Part shown: in pieces, positions 1 to 7,528 of the stretch
Numbering within the stretch: position 1 is the stretch's first letter
How the letters are laid out: the number at the start of each line of letters is the position of its first letter
NCBI RefSeq assembly: GCF_903815225.1
Contig: NZ_LR813084.1
Span: 3,762,501-3,826,500, forward strand
DNA from: Delftia tsuruhatensis
GTDB lineage: Bacteria; Pseudomonadota; Gammaproteobacteria; Burkholderiales; Burkholderiaceae_C
DNA length: 64,000 bases
Reading direction: 5' to 3'
The notes under the pieces: model-generated
The model's input: only the letters and a program-made list of their open reading frames with translations
Databases searched by the model: none
Told to the model about the DNA's origin: nothing
Made by a program: the position numbers and the translations under genes

Positions 1-1
1 C

Positions 2-802
2 CCCCCTCTTGCGCCCCCCGTTTCGGATGAACAGCTGCACGCGCTGGCTGATGGCCGGCTGCCGCCGCAGCAAGCCCAGGCCCTGCACGCACAACTGGAC
101 GCGGACAGCGCGGCCCGCGTGGAACAGTGGAGGCACCAGCGCCAGCTGCTGCGCGCCCTGCATGCCGCCCAGGACACAACGCCCATGCCCAGGGAAATGC
201 AGGCCGCCGCCCGGCAATTGCAGGCACTCCACCAGCGCCAGCGGCAATGGTGGCGCTGGGGCGGCATGGCCGCGGGCTGGCTGCTGGCCTTCGGCCTGGG
301 CTGGCTGGTGCATGGACAGCAGGCCTCTCCTGCCATGCCCTCCAACGGCGCCACGCTGGCGGCCGCCACGCCTGCCCGCTTCGCCCACCAGGCAGCCGTC
401 GCCCATGCGGTCTACCAGCCCGAGCAGCGCCATCCGGTCGAAGTCGATGCGGCCCAGCAGGCGCATCTGCTGCAGTGGCTGTCCAAGCGCCTGGGCCGGC
501 CACTGAAGCTGCCCGAACTGTCCGGCCTGGGCTACGAGCTGGTCGGCGGCCGCCTGCTGCCCGGCGACAGCGGCGCACGCGCCCAGTTCATGTACCAGGA
601 CGCGGCAGGCGAGCGCATCACCCTGTACCTGGGCGCACTGGACGAGCCGGCAGCGCGCGGCGAAACCGCCTTCCGCTTCAGCAGCGACGGCCCCGTGCCC
701 AGCTTCTACTGGGTGGACCAGGGCTTCGGCTATGCCCTCAGCGGTGCACTGCCACGCAACCGGCTGCTACAGCTGGCCACGGTCGTGCACCAGCAGCTTT
801 GA
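2..802 (+). CDS. Anti-sigma factor-like transmembrane regulator (5' end missing)
   Basis: The reading frame is open from the window edge, so the true start lies outside. About 266 residues are visible. The N-terminal part begins with a PVSDEQLHALADGRL stretch, the short helical cytoplasmic segment typical of anti-sigma/FecR-like regulators. One membrane segment follows at roughly visible residues 83-105 (WWRWGG...WLVHG), then a periplasmic domain rich in charged residues. Proteins of this build usually hold an ECF sigma factor at the membrane and are encoded just downstream of it, so a sigma gene would be expected to the left of the window. No partner is visible here. Assignment rests on architecture only; the specific sigma factor and signal are unknown. 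Confidence 0.7.
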   Translation, partial: PPLAPPVSDEQLHALADGRLPPQQAQALHAQLDADSAARVEQWRHQRQLLRALHAAQDTTPMPREMQAAARQLQALHQRQRQWWRWGGMAAGWLLAFGLGWLVHGQQASPAMPSNGATLAAATPARFAHQAAVAHAVYQPEQRHPVEVDAAQQAHLLQWLSKRLGRPLKLPELSGLGYELVGGRLLPGDSGARAQFMYQDAAGERITLYLGALDEPAARGETAFRFSSDGPVPSFYWVDQGFGYALSGALPRNRLLQLATVVHQQL

Positions 803-817
803 AGCCTGGGGACGCGA

Positions 818-1513
818 CTACCAGGGCAGCGGCGCCGCCTCGCCATTGCCATGTTCGCCGTAATACAGCGAGGGCAGGAAGCGCGACAGGTAGGTGAACT
901 CCGTGTAGCAATGGCGCAGCAGGCCCAGTCCCAGCGCATCGGGCAGTTCGGTGGCGGGGTCCGTGCAGGAGCTGCCCAGCAGGAAGCGGCTGCGCAGCAC
1001 ACAGCCGAAGGGTGTATCGCGCGCCAGATGCACCATCTGCCCATCCAGGGGATCGCCCTGGGCGTCGAGCTGCACATGCTCGCCAAAGCCGATGCGTGCA
1101 TAGACGGCAGCCGAGGCACGCTTTTCGGCAAAGGCCTGTTCCAGTTGCACCGGATCGAACAGCTCGCGCGGGTCGTGGAACTTGAGCCGTGCCGCCACGG
1201 GCGGGATGTCGGCCAGGGACTCCACGGCCTCGATGCTGGCGCCTATGTAGCTCTCGCCCTTCTTCCACCGCGCATCCCAGCCGCGGTGCGCGATGTGGTC
1301 GTGCGGATGCCACCACTTGATGTGCTGCGTGGTCTCGAAGAACTTGAACCACCAGTCCAGCATGCGGCCACTGCAGCCATGCAGGTCGGTGCGGCAGGCC
1401 ACCACCAGGCAGCCGCTGGGCAATCGATGGATACCGGTCTCCAGCCGCAGGGGCGTGATGTGCAGCAGCTCATCGATGGCGGAAATATCGGGTTCGAAGG
1501 CGTTGTCGTTCAT
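818..1513 (-). CDS. DAPG hydrolase (PhlG)-like protein
   Basis: A 231-residue protein resembling the 2,4-diacetylphloroglucinol hydrolase family, zinc enzymes that cleave a carbon-carbon bond next to an aromatic ring. A histidine-rich segment, HIKWWHPHDH at residues 64-73, looks like part of the metal site. It is shorter than PhlG of Pseudomonas fluorescens (about 290 residues), so the substrate may well differ. It ends 15 bases from the convergent anti-sigma-like gene. It is divergent from a TetR regulator, with a perfect palindrome between the two, which suggests ligand-induced expression. No phloroglucinol biosynthesis genes are nearby, so detoxification or scavenging of an aromatic ketone is more likely than self-metabolism of an antibiotic (inference). 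Confidence 0.7.
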   Translation of the reverse strand: MNDNAFEPDISAIDELLHITPLRLETGIHRLPSGCLVVACRTDLHGCSGRMLDWWFKFFETTQHIKWWHPHDHIAHRGWDARWKKGESYIGASIEAVESLADIPPVAARLKFHDPRELFDPVQLEQAFAEKRASAAVYARIGFGEHVQLDAQGDPLDGQMVHLARDTPFGCVLRSRFLLGSSCTDPATELPDALGLGLLRHCYTEFTYLSRFLPSLYYGEHGNGEAAPLPW

Positions 1514-1561
1514 GGGTTTGCCCAGTTCGGGGTGGATGAGGAGAGGCCATCGTACATTAAA

Positions 1562-1578
1562 GAAACGATCATCGTTTC
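1562..1578. promoter_or_regulatory. Perfect 8-1-8 palindrome, probable TetR operator
   Basis: GAAACGAT-C-ATCGTTTC is a perfect inverted repeat in the divergent intergenic region, 48 bases from the start of the hydrolase-like gene and 65 bases from the preferred TetR start. Size, symmetry and placement fit a TetR-family operator that would repress the hydrolase gene and perhaps autoregulate the regulator. Not experimentally known. Confidence 0.6.
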
Positions 1579-1643
1579 CAAATTATGGATAATGCATGCC
1601 GAGGCAGCACCGCATCCCGCGGTCATGCCGAACCCGAGACCGA

Positions 1644-2309
1644 ATGGAACCCGCAATCACTCCCCCTGCCCGCCCACGCGGCCGGCCGGCCCGGCCCGAC
1701 CACGAGGCCTGCGATGCCGCCGTGGCGGCGGCCACCTGGCTCTTGCTCCACGAGGGCTATGCCGCCACGACCATGGAGGCCGTGGCCCGGCGCGCGGGGC
1801 TGGCCAAGAAGACCCTCTACCGTTTCGCGGCCCATCGCGAGGATCTGGTGGGCCTGGTGGTGCGCAGCTGGACCGACGGCTTCGGCCCGGCCCTGGCCGC
1901 CGATGCCCGCTCGGCCGCCGAAGTGGCCCCTGTGCTGGCCGCGATACTGCGGGAGATCGCGCAGCGCGTGCTGAGCGCCGAGGCCGTGGGCCTGTTTCGC
2001 CTGCTCACCACCGATTTCCCCGCCAAGCCGGACCTGCTGGAGATCTACCAGCGCAACGGCATAGAACGCGGCCGTGCCATGCTGGCGGACTGGCTGCGCC
2101 GCCAGTGCGCCAGGGGAATGCTGCGGGCCGAGGAGCCCGGGCTGGTCTGCGACCTGCTGCTGTCCATGGCCATCGCCGAGCCGCTTCGGCAGATGGCGCT
2201 GGGCCTGACTCCTCCCGTGCCCGAGTGGGATCCGGGACCCCGCATCGACAGCGCCGTGCGCCTGCTGGCAGGACAGGCCTGCACCCTGGAGCCGCTCCCC
2301 ATGGAATGA
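1644..2309 (+). CDS. TetR/AcrR family transcriptional regulator
   Basis: A 221-residue regulator. The N-terminal helix-turn-helix spans about residues 42-62 (TTMEAVARRAGLAKKTLYRF), the usual TetR recognition region, followed by an all-helical ligand domain. An upstream ATG 16 codons earlier is possible, but its extra residues are arginine-rich and unlike the family. The chosen start gives the common short basic lead (PARPRGRPAR) before helix 1. It is divergent from the DAPG-hydrolase-like gene and separated from it by a perfect palindrome, the arrangement known for PhlH/phlG in pseudomonads. The likely role is a repressor released by an aromatic ligand (inference). Confidence 0.85.
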   Translation: MEPAITPPARPRGRPARPDHEACDAAVAAATWLLLHEGYAATTMEAVARRAGLAKKTLYRFAAHREDLVGLVVRSWTDGFGPALAADARSAAEVAPVLAAILREIAQRVLSAEAVGLFRLLTTDFPAKPDLLEIYQRNGIERGRAMLADWLRRQCARGMLRAEEPGLVCDLLLSMAIAEPLRQMALGLTPPVPEWDPGPRIDSAVRLLAGQACTLEPLPME

Positions 2310-2391
2310 AAACTGGCCCCCACGCTGCCCTTGCTGCGCAAGGTCCGCTGCCCCCGAGGGGGGATTTTCATCTTGGGGCGGCCCGGCGATG

Positions 2392-2425
2392 AAAAAAGGC
2401 CGCCCGGCATGCACCGGACGGCCTT
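2392..2425 (-). terminator. Rho-independent terminator for the HIBCH-like gene
   Basis: On the minus strand an AAGGCCG/CGGCCTT outer stem with an inner CCGG/CCGG stem around CATGCA is followed by TTTTTT, about 30 bases after the stop of the enoyl-CoA hydratase-family gene. The stem could also stop transcription from the TetR gene converging on it. Confidence 0.75.
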
Positions 2426-2455
2426 GTGCGCAAGCGCCCGGAGGCAGCGCCGCGA

Positions 2456-3547
2456 TCAGCGCAGCGCCGCCAGCGGGTGCGAATGCGCGGGCCAGGGGCT
2501 GTCGAAGAAGGCGCGCCACTGCGCCTCCTGCACGTCCTCGATGCGCGCCGGGTTCCAGCGCGGGCTGTGGTCCTTGTCCACGGCCAGGGCACGGATGCCT
2601 TCGACGGTCTCGCTCTGGCCCGGGCGCAGGTAAAAGCAGTGGCGCACCATGTCGCGCTCCATGCGCAGGTCCTCGGCCAGCGTCATGCCGCGCGCGCGGC
2701 GGATCTGCTCCAGCACCACGTGCAGCATCAGCGGCGAGCGCTTGCGCAGCGTGGCCGCCGTGTGCCGGGCCCAGTCGCCGTCGGCGGCCTCCAGGGCCGC
2801 AACGATGGCCGGCACCGTGGGCAGCGCGAAAAAGCGGTCGATCTCGGCGCGGGGCTGGGCCGCGACCGCGGCGGGCGCAGTGAACCGGGAACGCACCAGC
2901 GCCTCCACGGCCGCCGCGTCGGCAAAGCTGCCGCCGGCCAGCGCATCCCACAGCGCGGCCTGCTCGCCCGAGGGCAGGTAGCCATCGGCCAGGCCGAAGT
3001 CCAGCGCGTCGGCAGCGGCTATCACATCGCCCGTCAGCGCCAGCCACTCACCCGTGTGACCGGGGCAGCGCGAGAGGAAGTAGCCGCCACCTACATCGGG
3101 GAACAGGCCGATGGCCGTCTCGGGCATGGCCATCTTGGTGCGCTCGGTGACGATGCGCAGCGTGCCGCCCTGGCTGATGCCCATGCCGCCGCCCATGACG
3201 ATGCCGTCCATGAAGGCGATGTAGGGCTTGCCGAAGCTGTGGATCAGGTGGTTGAGCGCGTACTCCTCGGTGAAGAAGTCCTCCAGCTGCGGATTGCCCG
3301 TGCTGCCCGCGCCATGCAGGAATCGGATGTCCCCGCCCGCGCAGAAGGCGCCGAAGGGGCCTTCCTTGCCGTTGCCGCGGATGGCCACGGCCAGCACCTG
3401 CTCGTCCTTTTGCCAGGCCAGCAGCGTGGCCAGCAGATCGCGCACCATGCCCAGGGACAGCGCATTCAGCGCCTTGGCCCGGTTCAAGGTGATCATGCCC
3501 ATGCGGCCCCGTACTTCGCTGAGGACTTCGCCGGCAGCTCCCGTCAT
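2456..3547 (-). CDS. 3-hydroxyisobutyryl-CoA hydrolase-like enoyl-CoA hydratase/isomerase family protein
   Basis: A 363-residue crotonase-fold protein. It has the oxyanion-hole segment FCAGGDIRFLH and the MPETAIGLFPDVGGGYFLSR block, in which the glutamate and FPDVGG are hallmarks of the 3-hydroxyisobutyryl-CoA hydrolase subgroup (valine catabolism) rather than of simple enoyl-CoA hydratases. Length also fits that subgroup. The start at MTGAAGE is chosen because AAGGAG lies 8 bases upstream; an ATG eight codons earlier lacks such a site. It sits 144 bases downstream of the Bug receptor gene in the same direction and may be co-transcribed with the CoA-transferase/MaoC/Bug set. The natural acyl-CoA is not deducible. 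Confidence 0.85.
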   Translation of the reverse strand: MTGAAGEVLSEVRGRMGMITLNRAKALNALSLGMVRDLLATLLAWQKDEQVLAVAIRGNGKEGPFGAFCAGGDIRFLHGAGSTGNPQLEDFFTEEYALNHLIHSFGKPYIAFMDGIVMGGGMGISQGGTLRIVTERTKMAMPETAIGLFPDVGGGYFLSRCPGHTGEWLALTGDVIAAADALDFGLADGYLPSGEQAALWDALAGGSFADAAAVEALVRSRFTAPAAVAAQPRAEIDRFFALPTVPAIVAALEAADGDWARHTAATLRKRSPLMLHVVLEQIRRARGMTLAEDLRMERDMVRHCFYLRPGQSETVEGIRALAVDKDHSPRWNPARIEDVQEAQWRAFFDSPWPAHSHPLAALR

Positions 3548-3691
3548 ATCTTGCTCCTTGTTGCTATGCATGCCTGCCCCGGTATCCCGGGGCGATGAGC
3601 CGCAACCATAGCTGAAAAACCACGTCCACCCCTGACAAACAGGTGGCAATTCGCGCAACTGCGCGACAGGGCCTGGCAGGCGAAGGCTCCG

Positions 3692-4711
3692 TCAGTCCAG
3701 CGCGACGCCCGTGCTCCTGACCACAGCAGCCCAGCGCTTGATCTCGCTGCGGATGTAGCTGCCATACTCCTCGGGCGTGGAGCCCAGGCCCTCGGCGCCC
3801 TGCAGTTGCAGTTTCTCGACGACGCCCGGGTCCTTGAGCGCACGCATCAGCTCCTGGTTGAGCCGCTGCACGATGGCGGCGGGCGTCTTCGCCGGCACCA
3901 TCACGCCCTGCCAGGCACCAGCCTCGAAGCCGGACATGCCGCTTTCGGCCAGCGTGGGCGCATCGGGGAAGTTGGGCAGGCGCCTGGCCGAGCTCACGGC
4001 CAGCAGCTTGAGCCGCCCCTCCTTGATGAAGGGCGCGACCGAGTTGATGGTGTCGGTCATGAAGTCGATCTGCCCCGCCACCAGGTCCACGTCGGCCGGC
4101 GCACTGCCCTTGTAGGGCACATGACTGGCCTCGATCTGGTAATGCTGCACCACCTGGAAGGCCGCCAGGTGCGTGACGTTGCCGTTGCCCGCCGAGCCGT
4201 AGGACAGTTGGCCGGACCTCTCCCTGGCATGGCGCACGAACTCCTGCACGGTGTTCACGGGCAGCTTTGGGTTGACCACCAGGCCCAGCGGCACCACGGC
4301 CGTCAGCGCCACGGGCATCAGGTCCTTGCCCACGTCGTAGCTCATCTTCTTGTACAGCGACGGACTCAGCGCGATGGACGAGGTGTTGTAGAGCACGGTA
4401 TAGCCATCGGGGGCTGCCTTGGCCACCAGGGCATTGCCGATGTTGCCGTTGGCACCGGGCCGGTTGTCCACGACCACGGTCTGGCCCAGTTGATGGCCCA
4501 CCTGCTGGGCCAGCACGCGCGCCACCAGGTCGGTGGGTCCGCCCGGGGGAAAGGGCACGATCAGCGTGATCGGCCTGGCCGGCCAGGGCTGCTGCGCGAG
4601 GGCCGCACCGGGCAGCGCCACCCCTGCCACCCCTGCCACACATGCCGCGGCCGCGGCCAGTGCCCTGCGGCGCCCTCTCGCGCCGGATACCTTGTCAGCT
4701 GTCCTGTCCAT
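3692..4711 (-). CDS. Bug/TctC-type periplasmic solute-binding protein
   Basis: A 339-residue tripartite tricarboxylate transporter receptor. A signal peptide covers about residues 1-39, with a twin-arginine-like run (RGRRRALAAAA) and an ALA cleavage motif. The mature protein begins with the family signature ITLIVPFPPGGPTDLVAR, then VVVDNRPGANGNIG. Such proteins bind carboxylic acids in the periplasm; most bug genes in beta-proteobacteria are orphans without tctA/tctB, as here. Its first 17 bases overlap the end of the MaoC-like gene, so the two are translationally linked. The ligand is presumably the free acid processed by the neighbouring CoA-transferase (inference). Confidence 0.92.
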   Translation of the reverse strand: MDRTADKVSGARGRRRALAAAAACVAGVAGVALPGAALAQQPWPARPITLIVPFPPGGPTDLVARVLAQQVGHQLGQTVVVDNRPGANGNIGNALVAKAAPDGYTVLYNTSSIALSPSLYKKMSYDVGKDLMPVALTAVVPLGLVVNPKLPVNTVQEFVRHARERSGQLSYGSAGNGNVTHLAAFQVVQHYQIEASHVPYKGSAPADVDLVAGQIDFMTDTINSVAPFIKEGRLKLLAVSSARRLPNFPDAPTLAESGMSGFEAGAWQGVMVPAKTPAAIVQRLNQELMRALKDPGVVEKLQLQGAEGLGSTPEEYGSYIRSEIKRWAAVVRSTGVALD

Positions 4712-5252
4712 GCTTGTCTCCTGGTGTCGTTATGGGAATCTGTGCCGCAGGGCTGCCGTGCCCCGGCGGCTGGCCGCGCCCGGCCAGCAGGCGCACGGCC
4801 GTGTACTCCATGACCTTCTGATGGCCCTGGTTGAAGACCTCGATGCGCGAGGTGACGACGGCGCGGTTGCCCTTGGAGGTGGGCTTGATGGCGGTGACTT
4901 CGACCAGGGCCTCGATGCTGTCGCCCACCCGCACGGGTCCCAGGATCCTTTGCTGCAGCTCCAGCATGGCCAGGCCCGTGCCCTGGATCATGCTTTGCAG
5001 GATGAAGCCTTCGATCAGCGCATAGGTCATGGCGCCCGGCACGGGGCGGCCCGTGATGGCGCCGCCGTCGTAGCCTTCCTCGATGAAGATGGCCTCCAGC
5101 ATGCCCGTGGCATTGATGAAGGCGACCAGGTCGGCCTCGGTCACGGTACGGCGGAAGGTGCGCAGCTGCTGGCCGACGCTCAGGTCCTGCCAGAAGAAGC
5201 CCTGGCCCATGCGGGGGACGGCGTTCCAGGCCTGGGAAGTGTTCACTGTCAT
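4695..5252 (-). CDS. MaoC-like hot-dog protein, catalytic dyad apparently absent
   Basis: A 185-residue protein of the MaoC/FAS1-type hydratase fold: N-terminal FFWQDLSVGQQL, TEADLVAFINATG, then a GRPVPGAMTYALIEGF helix and a RILGPVRVGDSIEALVEVTAI strand region. The usual R-hydratase motif TGDxNPxH reads TGMLEAIF here, so the catalytic Asp and His look replaced by Met and Phe. It may therefore bind acyl-CoA without hydrating it or use a different mechanism. The start is preferred because the ATG follows the stop of the CoA-transferase gene with one base between (TGAGATG), indicating coupling. The last codons overlap the Bug receptor start. Confidence 0.8.
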   Translation of the reverse strand: MTVNTSQAWNAVPRMGQGFFWQDLSVGQQLRTFRRTVTEADLVAFINATGMLEAIFIEEGYDGGAITGRPVPGAMTYALIEGFILQSMIQGTGLAMLELQQRILGPVRVGDSIEALVEVTAIKPTSKGNRAVVTSRIEVFNQGHQKVMEYTAVRLLAGRGQPPGHGSPAAQIPITTPGDKHGQDS

Positions 5253-5253
5253 C

Positions 5254-6438
5254 TCATGTCTCCTGTCGTGTGATCTGCAGGCCGGCGATGCGCTCGGCGC
5301 TCCAGCCCGCCTGGGCCAGCAGCACAGCCGTGTGCTCGCCCAGGCGTGGCGGCATGCCCATCGGTGCCTGCCGGCCATCCATGCGCACGGATGAGCGAGG
5401 CAGGCGCACGGTGCCCATGGCGGGGTCCTGCAGCGACACGAAGAACTCCGTGGCCTGAAGGTGCGGATCGGCAGGCAGCTCATCCATGCGAGCCACCGGG
5501 GCAGCGGGAATCTCCAGGCGTTGGCAGGTATCGAGCCAGTGCTGGGTCCCGTGCAGGGCCACATGCTCGCCCGCGGTCTCCAGCAGTTCGGCGATGTGGG
5601 CCGTGCGGCTGGCCTGGCTGGCAAAGCGCGGATCCTGCGCCAGCTGCGGCTGTCCCACGGCGGCGAAGAAGCGCTGCCAGTGCGCGTCGGTGTAGGGCAT
5701 CATGCAGACATGGCCGTCCAGCGTCCTGTAGGGCTTGCGCCAGGACGCCATCACACGCGGGTAGCCTGCGCCGCTGAGCGACGGGCTGAAATGCATGCCG
5801 TAGAAATGCTCGACCAGGTTGAAGCCCACCATGGTCTCGTACATGGGCACTTCCACGAAACAGCCCTGGCCGCGGCGCTCGCGCTGAAACAGCGCCGCCA
5901 GCACGGCATGCGCGGCCACCAGACCACAGGTCTTGTCGGCGGCGATGGTGGGCAGGTAGCGGGCCTGGCCTGTCTGGCGCTCCATCAGGTCGGCCAGGCC
6001 GCTCATGCCCTGGATCACGTCGTCATAGGCCGGCAGGCCGGCGTAGGGACCGTCCTCGCCGAAGCCGTGCAGGCCCGCATAGACCAGGCGCGGATAGCGG
6101 GCCCGCAGCGTATCGGGGTCCAGGCCCAGCGGGGCCAGCTTTTGCGGCCGCATGCTGTGCATGAACACGTCGGCCGTGGCCAGCAGCGCGTGCAGGGCCT
6201 GGCGCGATTCCTCCTGCTTGAGGTCCAGCACCACGCTTTTCTTGCTGCGGTTGGTGCCCATGAACATGGCGGCCATGCCGGGCTCGACGGCCGGGCCGGT
6301 GTGGCGCGTGGAGTCGCCAGCCGGCGGCTCGATCTTGATGACTTCGGCGCCGTAGTCGGCCAGCACCTGGCTGGCGAGCGGCCCGAACACCACGCTGGAC
6401 AGATCCAGCACCCGAATCCCGGTCAACGCAGCCTGCAC
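5254..6438 (-). CDS. CaiB/BaiF (class III) CoA-transferase
   Basis: A family III CoA-transferase of 394 residues from the GTG start used here. The N-terminal GIRVLDLSSVVFGPLASQVLADYGAEVIKIEPP block is the family signature. An Asp in AADKTCGL at about residue 168 aligns with the catalytic Asp169 of formyl-CoA transferase. The GTG is preferred because GGGAG lies 6 bases upstream and the protein then begins right before the conserved domain; an in-frame ATG 20 codons earlier would run into the probable LysR site. It is the first gene of a module with the MaoC-like protein and Bug receptor, divergent from a LysR regulator. It moves CoA between organic acids; the specific pair is unknown. Confidence 0.9.
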   Translation of the reverse strand: MQAALTGIRVLDLSSVVFGPLASQVLADYGAEVIKIEPPAGDSTRHTGPAVEPGMAAMFMGTNRSKKSVVLDLKQEESRQALHALLATADVFMHSMRPQKLAPLGLDPDTLRARYPRLVYAGLHGFGEDGPYAGLPAYDDVIQGMSGLADLMERQTGQARYLPTIAADKTCGLVAAHAVLAALFQRERRGQGCFVEVPMYETMVGFNLVEHFYGMHFSPSLSGAGYPRVMASWRKPYRTLDGHVCMMPYTDAHWQRFFAAVGQPQLAQDPRFASQASRTAHIAELLETAGEHVALHGTQHWLDTCQRLEIPAAPVARMDELPADPHLQATEFFVSLQDPAMGTVRLPRSSVRMDGRQAPMGMPPRLGEHTAVLLAQAGWSAERIAGLQITRQET

Positions 6439-6480
6439 TGTGGTCTCCCATGTTGCGACATGGGCGCCAGTATTTGATAT

Positions 6481-6499
6481 CTTGCAGATTGCGTCCAAG
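6481..6499. promoter_or_regulatory. CTTG-N11-CAAG dyad, candidate LysR binding site
   Basis: An interrupted dyad with TTG-N11-CAA symmetry, containing the T-N11-A pattern of LysR-type sites, lies between the divergent CoA-transferase and lysR genes, about 40 bases from each start. Placement is typical of a recognition site for the divergently encoded LysR protein. Support is by pattern only. Confidence 0.45.
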
Positions 6500-6535
6500 A
6501 CTTAATCCGGCACCGCTGATACACAAGGCATATCA

Positions 6536-7426
6536 ATGGACCTGCGCCAACTGCGCCACTTCGTCACCCTGGCCCGCACGCTCAACTACCGGCAGGCGGC
6601 CGAGCAGCTGCACATGTCCCAGCCACCGTTGTCGCAGTCCATCCGCCGGCTCGAGGACAGCCTGGGTGTGCAGCTGTTCCAGCGCGACCGGCGTGGCACG
6701 GCGCTGACCGAGGCCGGCCTGGCGGCGCTGGAGAGTGCCGAGCAGGCCTTGCACCATGCGCGCCAGGTGCAGGAAGTCTCCCAGGCCACGGCCAGCGGCG
6801 AGCGCGGACGTCTGCACATGGGCTTCATCGGTTCGGCCACTTTCTCGCTGATTCCCCGGCTGGTGCAGGCCTTTCGAGCCCAGTACCCGCTGATCGACCT
6901 GGTGCTGACCGAATCGACCACGCGCGAGATCTGCATGCAGGTGGCCAGCGGCGAATTCGATGCCGGCCTGCTGCGCTATCCGGTGACGCAGGCCACGGAA
7001 CTGGCCATCACGCCGATAGAGAAAGACGAACTGGTGGCCGTGCTGCCCGAAGGCAATCCCCTGGCGCGACAGCCCGGGCTGCGCCTGCGCGATCTGGCAA
7101 GCCAGCCCTTCATCAACTACCGCCCCGGCGAGGTCCCCGGCCTGCATGCCCTGGTGGTACTGGCCTGCCAGCAGGCGGGCTTCATGCCCCAGGTCAAGCA
7201 GCATGCCGTGCAGGCCCAGACCCTGGTCAGCCTGGTGGGCGCGGGCCTGGGCGTGGCCCTGGTTCCGGCCGTCGTGGCCAAGGCCGGTGCGCCAGGCGTG
7301 GTGTTCCGCCACCTGGCGGACGCCGAGAACCTGCCCGCCATCGGGCTGGCGCTGGCGCTCAACCAGCGCCAGCCGGTGGCTACGGCCAGGCACCTGCTCG
7401 CGCTGTTGCAGCGGCTGGCGCCCTGA
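6536..7426 (+). CDS. LysR family transcriptional regulator
   Basis: A 296-residue LysR-type regulator. The first 60 residues form the winged helix-turn-helix (MDLRQLRHFVTLARTLNYRQ, then EQLHMSQPPLSQSIRRLEDSLGVQLFQRDRRG). The remainder is the periplasmic-binding-protein-like effector domain (RLHMGFIGSATFSLIPRLV onward). It is encoded head-to-head with the CoA-transferase/MaoC/Bug module, which it probably activates in response to the transported acid or its CoA ester. Length and domain layout are standard. Confidence 0.93.
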   Translation: MDLRQLRHFVTLARTLNYRQAAEQLHMSQPPLSQSIRRLEDSLGVQLFQRDRRGTALTEAGLAALESAEQALHHARQVQEVSQATASGERGRLHMGFIGSATFSLIPRLVQAFRAQYPLIDLVLTESTTREICMQVASGEFDAGLLRYPVTQATELAITPIEKDELVAVLPEGNPLARQPGLRLRDLASQPFINYRPGEVPGLHALVVLACQQAGFMPQVKQHAVQAQTLVSLVGAGLGVALVPAVVAKAGAPGVVFRHLADAENLPAIGLALALNQRQPVATARHLLALLQRLAP

Positions 7427-7458
7427 AGGCGACGCCACCGGTATGCGCCGCCAAAGAC

Positions 7459-7482
7459 AAAGGCCGCACGGAGGCGGCCTTT
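7459..7482 (+). terminator. Hairpin terminator between convergent lysR and typA
   Basis: A perfect 9-base stem AAAGGCCGC/GCGGCCTTT with a 6-base loop lies between two convergent genes. The arms carry A and T runs, so it can act in both directions, ending lysR and the long translation operon. Confidence 0.7.
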
Positions 7483-7528
7483 GCTCGTCATGGCGGTCAT
7501 GCCATGGGTGCCCGAGGCACCTGTGCGC

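Noticed and set aside
3576..3593. GC hairpin GCCCCGG-TATC-CCGGGGC before the HIBCH-like gene
   Set aside because: It lacks a T-run on either strand. It lies in the leader and could be chance in this GC-rich sequence, so it is not listed as a terminator.
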